A stretch of 64,000 nt of DNA, taken from Meandrina meandrites. Lineage: Eukaryota > Cnidaria > Anthozoa > Scleractinia > Meandrinidae. Both the position numbers and the translations under genes were made by a program. Location of the stretch: positions 208,501-272,500 of the forward strand of contig OY855913.1 of the NCBI GenBank assembly GCA_963693305.1. The letters run 5' to 3'. This document shows, piece by piece, positions 61,593 through 64,000 of the stretch (position 1 is the first letter of the stretch; every line of letters starts with the position of its first letter). A model generated the notes under the pieces. It did no database searches, was not told where the DNA came from, and worked only from the letters and a program-made list of their open reading frames with translations.

Positions 61593-63860
61593 CGTTATAG
61601 CCAAACCAATCAATACTCAGGAATTGCAATATACCATTGCAATTTTTTAATAAAACATGTTAATCATATTGTGCATGGGGTCATGTACTGTTCGATTTCT
61701 TGAGATGTAGCTAAAACCAGGCAATAGCTGTTTTGCCAGCTGGAAGAAAACTTATTACCAGCTGAAATTTCACTGGAAAAGGATCGAAAGACGTTGGTAC
61801 TTTTAAAGATTTACTGTACAGAAAAACAACTGAACCGTCATAGTTTTTATAAGCTATGTGCCTAAATTTGGAAAATAATTACAGCATATAAGGATATCTG
61901 GATAAATGAACATTTTTAACATAGCCTTCAAGTATTATGGGAAACTGTAGCTCAGAGATTTGTCGTTCAACAGTGTTCGACTGGCAATGGGTAATGTTAG
62001 TTTGTCAATTTCTTGTATTCAATTTTTTTTTTTTTTTTGACAGCCTCTTGAGAAACCTGACAAAGATGAATACTGTTTCCCACGAAGTGGTGATGCAGAG
62101 TTTGCAGCGGAAGAAGAAACCCCTAGCAGGACGTTTTTTGGCACAGGATATCTCAAATCAGGTCCATATGGAGATGATGCTATGGGCGAGATGGACTTCA
62201 AATTTACAACCACCTCTTCAAATGGAATTTTGGTCATCGCTATTGATGATGATGATACATCACTCTTTCAAGCCATGGAACTATCCGATGGGCATATTGT
62301 GTTCTCCTACAACATGGGATATGGATTCAGGAGGCTGTCTTCTTCAAAGGTGTACGACACTGGGGATGAGGTCACTATAGAAAAGGCAGCAACAGATTTT
62401 TTTGGTGATAAGTTTAACCTGAAGATTTCTTCCAGTCAAGGCGAGGAGGTACTTGCAAGTAATAAACCTTTCTATAAAGGAAGGAGGAGCCTGTCTTTTG
62501 TGAATGCAGATTATGTTTACTGGGGAGGCATTGAAAACAGAACAACTATTCCTGTGAATGTGTAAGTAACAATTGTCTCACATTACATATTTTAACCGTA
62601 GAAGTATTTGTACATAATTTAGTGTGATTGGCTATTTTCTGTTGAGGGTGGAAACAGTGAAAATAACAGTTGACAATTGCACTCACATAAGTGGGTCCTA
62701 CAAAATCTTTTGCTCTGTCAGGTCCTATCAAATGTTCATCTCAATATCAAGAATACAAATTTGATTTCATTCTTAGCTTGAGTGTCCTATTCTTAAAGTG
62801 TATATGACATGAAAAGTATTTTCCTCTTATTTGAAAGGCCTTTCGAAATATAGAAGAATGGCATTTTTCTTTTTGAAATATCTTTTTTCGCTTTAGAGAT
62901 ATTGACATTTTTCTATTATGCAAATTAGATTAGTGATGACGTCATAAGGTTTCCAACTAAAAAATGGTTATATTAAATACTGAATAAAAATATTTCTGGA
63001 AATATTGAAGCCTCACCGAGGTAAAACGTAAAAAACAAGAAAACTACTTCAAAGATAAGGTTTTCATTTTCAGTGTTCAAAGTTTGATACTTAAAAAGTA
63101 TTCTCCTAGTGTACTAAATTTTTTGGAACTTTACTAAAAAAGTTCTAATTGTTTGAAAACGGCGAAATGCCGACTGTCGGCGCCATTATCAAAGCAATTT
63201 TGTTCGGGTGCAGAGCATTTTAAAAGTAAAGAATCTCCTTTGAGAGAACTGAAAATGTATTTACACTCGGCAGCTATTTAACATATCCATACTGATGCTT
63301 CCACGTTAACATGAATGATTTCTCTCGAAATAAGAAAACAAAAACAGCCTCAGACGTTTGACCGCGGTGAATATTGAAGCAGTGTTCTTGAAACTCTGCA
63401 CCACAAATGTGCATCACAGAAAGAACAAAATGACACCCTTAGTATTGTTACCATAGCAACTCTTTCAGCTCCAGTCTCTCTCTGTCAAAAAAAACCAACA
63501 AATATCCTCATTTGCAACCTCTAAAGTCAGACAAAGAGTTCACTATTCATACCACAATTCGTTTGAAAATTGTAATGTGAGTTCAAGAGGCATTTACTGT
63601 ATGTTGCCATGATACTGGCGCGTGAAATAAAGTTGTGTAAATCAAAGCAATCCTTCCGACTGTTTTCGCCCAAATCGTCAGTTCTTCCCCACCCTTCTTC
63701 CATGTGTTGACGTCCTGGTATATAATAATGTAACTGGTCATTCTCTTTAATTCACAGGACTAAACGTTTCTTCAAAGGATGTCTTACAAGTCTGAGTTTA
63801 TCCACCGGTGTTGTGAAGATACAACCATCTCCAGGATTCATTTTGGGATGTGCAGTTAAG
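18413..63860 (+). CDS. Laminin subunit alpha, alpha-5/LanA type (3'-truncated by the window edge)
   Basis: This is the secreted alpha chain of the laminin heterotrimer of basement membrane (mesoglea in cnidarians). Exons 1-21: 18413-18772, 20916-21155, 21616-21681, 22172-22276, 23136-23343, 24398-24607, 25409-25543, 25860-25997, 26741-26878, 26998-27135, 29274-29620, 29931-30189, 30808-30907, 31473-31692, 32592-32879, 33981-34250, 34698-34979, 35339-35551, 36977-37246, 37925-38249, 39169-39512. Exons 22-42: 41169-41302, 41406-41565, 41942-42043, 42848-42934, 43027-43260, 43398-43524, 44376-44884, 45217-45397, 45992-46268, 47090-47166, 47628-48260, 49128-49337, 49647-49999, 52428-52544, 52900-53193, 54947-55172, 56012-56097, 57468-58036, 61119-61359, 62044-62561, 63758-63860. 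All have AG/GT edges and agreeing phases: 9894 bases, 3298 codons, no stop. The presence of L4b assigns the alpha-3/5 type. LG3-LG5 and the stop lie to the right. Confidence 0.96.
18773..20915. other. Laminin intron 1
   Basis: A 2.1-kb intron, which is usual for a first intron and a plausible place for enhancers. The only recognisable item is the possible THAP-like fragment at 20139-20222. Confidence 0.6.
20139..20222 (-). pseudogene. Possible THAP zinc-finger N-terminal fragment
   Basis: The minus strand from the ATG at 20222 reads [20 protein letters not shown] and stops 28 codons in. The C-x4-C start with a following basic/aromatic stretch resembles the first zinc-binding half of THAP domains seen in transposases and coral THAP proteins. 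The second half (C-x2-H) is missing here, so it is a relic or a lone exon. Confidence 0.3.
21848..21998. repeat. Hairpin-forming palindromic repeat
   Basis: ATATATCAAACAAGAGAGAC and TCCAAACACC on the left arm pair with GGTGTTTGGATA and GTCTCAAGTGTTTGATATAT on the right arm, with a spacer of about 50 bases, in laminin intron 3. Confidence 0.7.
22277..23135. other. Laminin intron 4, nothing recognised
   Basis: AT-rich non-coding. GAAGAAGACAATAGGAGCGG and the following bases at 23030 look like the end of a dispersed repeat but cannot be classified. Confidence 0.5.
23136..30907 (+). CDS. Laminin alpha exons 5-13: LE1-LE10 and first half of LE11
   Basis: Rod of laminin-type EGF repeats (about residues 258-815), each with eight cysteines and endings like [16 protein letters not shown]1 (exon 5) and LE2 (exon 6, with a long first loop) are followed by single-repeat exons 7-10 with phase 1-1 borders. 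Exon 11 carries LE7, LE8 and the start of LE9. Exon 12 completes LE9 and carries LE10. Exon 13 begins LE11, which is interrupted at [14 protein letters not shown] by domain L4b. The count and the interruption point match vertebrate alpha-5. Confidence 0.95.
23742..23812. repeat. Short palindromic repeat, copy 2
   Basis: GGATAAGGCTATCCACCGGA and TAAATCACTATCCAG match the copy at 6565-6680; in laminin intron 5. Confidence 0.7.
27257..27416. mobile_element. Degenerate pogo-like MITE relic
   Basis: The left end ACAATCGAATTCTGGTAACT pairs with the complement of the right end GAGTCATCCAGATTCAACCG. Internal CAAGGGAAATCAAGAAAGGT matches the larger element 35575-36353, so this is an older short relative. 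Confidence 0.6.
27773..29163. mobile_element. 1.4-kb element with 23-bp TIR in laminin intron 10
   Basis: CATTACAACACAGGCACGCT plus TTA at 27773-27795 is complementary to 29141-29163. The interior has no recognised protein; small frames at 27959-28171 and 28807-29028 show no homology I know. It fills most of the intron between two LE exons. Confidence 0.75.
30994..31313. mobile_element. TTAA-flanked short MITE related to 58276-59946
   Basis: TTAA at 30990-30993 and 31314-31317. The imperfect TIR starts GGTTACTCTAAACCTT on the left and GGTTACTGTAGACTT on the right (read inward), close to GGTTACCGTATACCTT of the 58-kb element. Confidence 0.65.
31473..38108 (+). CDS. Laminin alpha exons 14-20: domain IVb (L4b)
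   Basis: Residues about 816-1392 form a globular domain of the alpha-3/5 L4b type. It starts [14 protein letters not shown] and has [19 protein letters not shown]. Internally repeated motifs [18 protein letters not shown] and [18 protein letters not shown] are followed by CNYRFGCRQ and [10 protein letters not shown], and [16 protein letters not shown] and [16 protein letters not shown] end each half. The domain carries exons 14 to 19 whole and the first part of exon 20. All internal borders are phase 0, unlike the phase-1 borders of the LE repeats. Confidence 0.93.
31735..32225. repeat. Paired direct repeats AATTAAATGCCGG type
   Basis: Two copies of a roughly 62-base block (31747-31806 and 32158-32220) with internal short direct repeats, CCCCAATTAAA and AAACGCCGGGTC, in the same orientation in laminin intron 14. 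Confidence 0.55.
32880..33980. other. Laminin intron 15, nothing recognised
   Basis: AT-rich; two short frames (33158-33418 minus, 33393-33596 plus) have no recognisable features. Confidence 0.6.
35575..36353. mobile_element. Pogo/Tigger-like MITE
   Basis: TA at 35573-35574 and 36354-36355. The left end CAGTCGACTCCTGATGACTC and the complement of the right end, CACTCGACTCCCGATAACTC, form a TIR of about 27 bp. Internal tandem GAGTTATCGGGAGTTCGAGT motifs occur near both ends. It has no transposase. Confidence 0.75.
37299..37580 (+). mobile_element. tRNA-derived SINE
   Basis: GGTGTGGTGGTCTAATGGTT resembles a polymerase III A box and GGGGTTGAGCCC a B box, about 30 bases apart as in a tRNA. A non-tRNA body follows with GACTAGCATCCCATCCAGGG. 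It is intronic (laminin intron 19), just downstream of exon 19. Confidence 0.6.
38109..41302 (+). CDS. Laminin alpha exons 20-22: LE repeats between L4b and L4a
   Basis: Four LE repeats and the first part of a fifth. The first is [13 protein letters not shown]. The second is atypical: it lacks the normal first loop ([20 protein letters not shown]) and ends [11 protein letters not shown], and vertebrate alpha-5 has the same odd short repeat here. Two regular repeats follow, and the fifth ([17 protein letters not shown]) is split by domain L4a. The exon 21/22 junction, [12 protein letters not shown], falls inside a repeat, across an intron that contains a long inverted repeat. Confidence 0.93.
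40113..41049. mobile_element. Foldback-type element with near-identical arms of about 325 bp
   Basis: Left arm 40113-40439 and right arm 40724-41049 are near-identical inverted copies, each starting CACCGAATGCAAATATGGCG and flanked by TA. The spacer is about 285 bp. The same frame ([19 protein letters not shown]) is open in both arms because of the duplication. It lies in laminin intron 21. Confidence 0.85.
41406..43260 (+). CDS. Laminin alpha exons 23-26: domain IVa (L4a)
   Basis: Laminin_B/IV type A domain, about residues 1598-1777. It has [20 protein letters not shown], the hallmark SSYGG strand, with [20 protein letters not shown] and KPDVVIE, then [20 protein letters not shown] and [14 protein letters not shown], where the LE series resumes. 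Exon 25 was placed at 42848-42934, using a strong pyrimidine-rich acceptor ending GAATCAG, because the longer open frame upstream cannot join exon 24 in phase. That acceptor is the least certain splice of the gene. Confidence 0.88.
42070..42569. mobile_element. TIR element with 5-bp target duplication, 500-bp deletion derivative
   Basis: Flanked by GTCTT (42065-42069 and 42570-42574). Ends are CAAGCCTGCTGCCTAA and the complement of CAAGGCTGCTGCCTAA. It begins 27 bases after the exon 24 donor. The same ends and subterminal 150-400 bases occur, inverted, at 50536-52233. Confidence 0.8.
43398..46130 (+). CDS. Laminin alpha exons 27-30: C-terminal LE repeats
   Basis: LE repeats about 1778-2108: [75 protein letters not shown] and a divergent last one, [20 protein letters not shown]. 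The series ends [16 protein letters not shown], equivalent to the conserved CxxC that starts the long arm in alpha-5 and is expected to bond with the beta and gamma chains. Confidence 0.93.
43525..44375. other. Laminin intron 27, nothing recognised
   Basis: AT-rich non-coding with no repeats I can define. Confidence 0.6.
46131..47166 (+). CDS. Laminin alpha exons 30-31: first segment of the coiled-coil arm
   Basis: About 70 residues after the last LE repeat: [20 protein letters not shown] and onward to [11 protein letters not shown]. Heptad-like spacing of L, I and F and several N-glycosylation sequons (NTS, NET, NTT) fit the start of domain II/I. Exon 31 is only 77 bases and ends with one base over (phase 1), which sets up the symmetric insertion of the next exon. 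Confidence 0.85.
46752..46911. repeat. Hairpin-forming palindrome in laminin intron 30
   Basis: Arms of about 60 bases (AGTTATGCAATACTTTCAAG on the left, complement ending at 46911) with a spacer of about 30 bases. Adjacent ATATCATGCCATAGG (46916) and CTATAGCATGATATA (47011) form a second inverted pair. Confidence 0.7.
47628..48260 (+). CDS. Laminin alpha exon 32: inserted LamG_3 / pentraxin-like jelly-roll domain
   Basis: One 633-base exon encodes about 210 residues (about 2182-2392) that form a complete concanavalin A-like domain. It starts [19 protein letters not shown], then [20 protein letters not shown] and [37 protein letters not shown] follows, then [11 protein letters not shown] and [20 protein letters not shown], and it ends AKRACDPG. 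The W-N-H-V-A-A-T-Y-D and [13 protein letters not shown] strands are typical of the LamG_3 family and differ from laminin's own LG modules. Similar YPLN-type domains are common in anthozoan secreted proteins, from memory. Both exon borders are phase 1, and the frame runs through into the coiled-coil exons, so the domain belongs to this gene. Its partner is unknown. Confidence 0.9.
48261..49127. other. Laminin intron 32, nothing recognised
   Basis: AT-rich intron downstream of the inserted LamG_3 exon. No transposon ends are visible on either side of that exon. Confidence 0.6.
49128..57707 (+). CDS. Laminin alpha exons 33-39: coiled-coil arm (domains II/I)
   Basis: About residues 2393-2901, spread over exons 49128-49337, 49647-49999, 52428-52544, 52900-53193, 54947-55172, 56012-56097 and the start of 57468-58036. 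The sequence is low in Pro, Gly and Cys and rich in A, E, K, L, N and S with heptad periodicity, for example [20 protein letters not shown] and [20 protein letters not shown]. This segment would wind with beta and gamma chains. The frame is continuous although introns here contain a 1.7-kb TIR element (50536-52233) and a LINE (53216-54580). Confidence 0.92.
50536..52233. mobile_element. TIR element with 5-bp target duplication, 1.7-kb copy
   Basis: Flanked by GGAGT (50531-50535 and 52234-52238). Ends are CAAGGCTGCTGCCTAA and its complement. The first roughly 165 and last roughly 330 bases match 42070-42569 in inverted orientation; the roughly 1.2-kb middle is extra and includes a poly-C run at 50711-50735. 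No transposase is recognised. Confidence 0.85.
53216..54580 (-). mobile_element. 5'-truncated, frameshifted LINE (reverse transcriptase)
   Basis: The minus strand encodes reverse transcriptase motifs: [49 protein letters not shown] (near 54000) and [15 protein letters not shown], then [15 protein letters not shown]. The frame changes close to YADD, so it is inactive. The 3' end carries AATAAA and an (ATTT)n tail at 53216-53240, only 22 bases from the exon 36 donor. The endonuclease and N-terminal parts are missing. CR1/L2/Rex-like by pattern. Confidence 0.88.
55475..55585. repeat. Hairpin-forming repeat in laminin intron 37
   Basis: AAATATTCATCATGTTGCGA and GTGGGACAAA pair with TTTGTCCCACGC and CATGATGAATATTTCATC. 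A partial further copy of one arm is at 55783-55820. Confidence 0.65.
56098..57467. other. Laminin intron 38
   Basis: Non-coding. Contains a short stretch of GTTCCTAACGTTCC-like direct repeats at 56600-56730; otherwise nothing recognised. Confidence 0.55.
57708..61359 (+). CDS. Laminin alpha exons 39-40: LG1
   Basis: First laminin G module, about residues 2902-3091: [58 protein letters not shown] joined across the intron to [30 protein letters not shown] and [15 protein letters not shown] modules bind integrins, dystroglycan and heparan sulfate. The loop at 57861-57893 is strongly basic and contains RQKR followed by QSQQ. The intron is 3.1 kb and holds a TTAA-flanked element and a minisatellite. 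Confidence 0.93.
58276..59946. mobile_element. TTAA-flanked 1.67-kb TIR element
   Basis: TTAA at 58272-58275 and 59947-59950. TIR GGTTACCGTATACCTT is perfect at both ends. It contains a broken Penelope-like fragment on the minus strand (58793-59150). No piggyBac-type transposase seen. Confidence 0.82.
58793..59150 (-). pseudogene. Penelope-like retroelement fragment
   Basis: The minus strand reads [20 protein letters not shown] followed by ETEIMFL, then abruptly [40 protein letters not shown] and [13 protein letters not shown]. The first part normally sits inside the reverse transcriptase and the second near its C-terminal linker, so the middle is deleted. The GIY-YIG endonuclease region usually following is absent. 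Family call from pattern memory. Confidence 0.55.
60516..61010. repeat. 26-bp minisatellite
   Basis: About 14 near-perfect copies of a 26-base unit (CTATGTGGTAGCTGTGGCTG plus GTTACC) to about 60875, followed by progressively degenerate copies to about 61010, in laminin intron 39, about 100 bases before exon 40. Confidence 0.93.
61360..62043. other. Laminin intron 40
   Basis: Contains at 61551-61600 the end of the repeat family found at 1683 (CGCTTGTTGGATATGAGAT). The rest is unassigned AT-rich sequence ending in a poly-T tract before the exon 41 acceptor. Confidence 0.55.
62044..63860 (+). CDS. Laminin alpha exons 41-42: LG2 (incomplete)
   Basis: Second LG module, from about residue 3092. 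It begins [20 protein letters not shown] and has TRTF-like GTGYLKS and [60 protein letters not shown] and, across the intron, [17 protein letters not shown] follow. Exon 42 ends in phase 0 at 63860 (donor GTGAGG), so the gene continues to the right. Confidence 0.93.
62562..63757. other. Laminin intron 41, nothing recognised
   Basis: Non-coding AT-rich sequence; GACGTCATAAGGTTTCCAAC at 62939 and flanking bases resemble a dispersed repeat but I cannot define its ends. Confidence 0.5.
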
Positions 63861-64000
63861 GTGAGGTCTCCTTTATAAGCTTTCACTCAGTGGCGTAGTT
63901 TCCTTTGATCTTTCACAAGGTGCTGTATTGCTTACGAAACATGATTGTCTAGCTTAGCAATTTTGAAAACGATTTTATAGTGTTATCATCTCTGTGTGTC

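Overview
The window is nuclear DNA of an intron-rich, AT-rich invertebrate. It holds two protein-coding genes arranged head to head plus a dense load of small transposons. The laminin domain plan, the style of the inserted jelly-roll domain and the repeat families point to an anthozoan cnidarian, most likely a stony coral. The species cannot be named from the sequence alone.

Left part (1-17193, minus strand): a CTC1 gene, the large subunit of the CST telomere and replication complex. I traced 16 coding exons with GT/AG boundaries and consistent phases, from a start codon at 17193 to a donor beside 523 (930 codons). The C-terminal exons lie beyond the left edge.

Centre (17194-18412): a short gap between the two start codons, which probably contains both promoters.

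Right part (18413 to the right edge, plus strand): a laminin alpha gene of the alpha-5 (alpha-3/5, Drosophila LanA) type. I traced 42 coding exons, 3298 codons in one continuous frame: signal peptide, LN domain, ten full LE (EGF-like) repeats plus a split one, domain IVb (L4b), LE repeats, domain IVa (L4a), LE repeats, coiled coil, LG1 and most of LG2. LG3-LG5 lie beyond the right edge. The unexpected element is exon 32 (47628-48260): a complete LamG_3/pentraxin-like jelly-roll domain, on one exon with symmetric phase-1 ends, inserted about 70 residues into the coiled-coil arm. Vertebrate alpha-5 has no such domain there. A furin-like RQKR site lies in LG1.

Introns of both genes contain at least four TTAA-flanked terminal-inverted-repeat (TIR) elements, two copies of an element with 5-bp target duplications, pogo-like and other MITE-like elements, a long near-identical inverted repeat, two LINE fragments, a Penelope-like fragment, a tRNA-derived SINE, a 26-bp minisatellite and several homopolymer or triplet tracts. 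No rRNA, conventional tRNA or CRISPR is visible. All calls come from reading the sequence; exon joins are inferred, with no transcript evidence.
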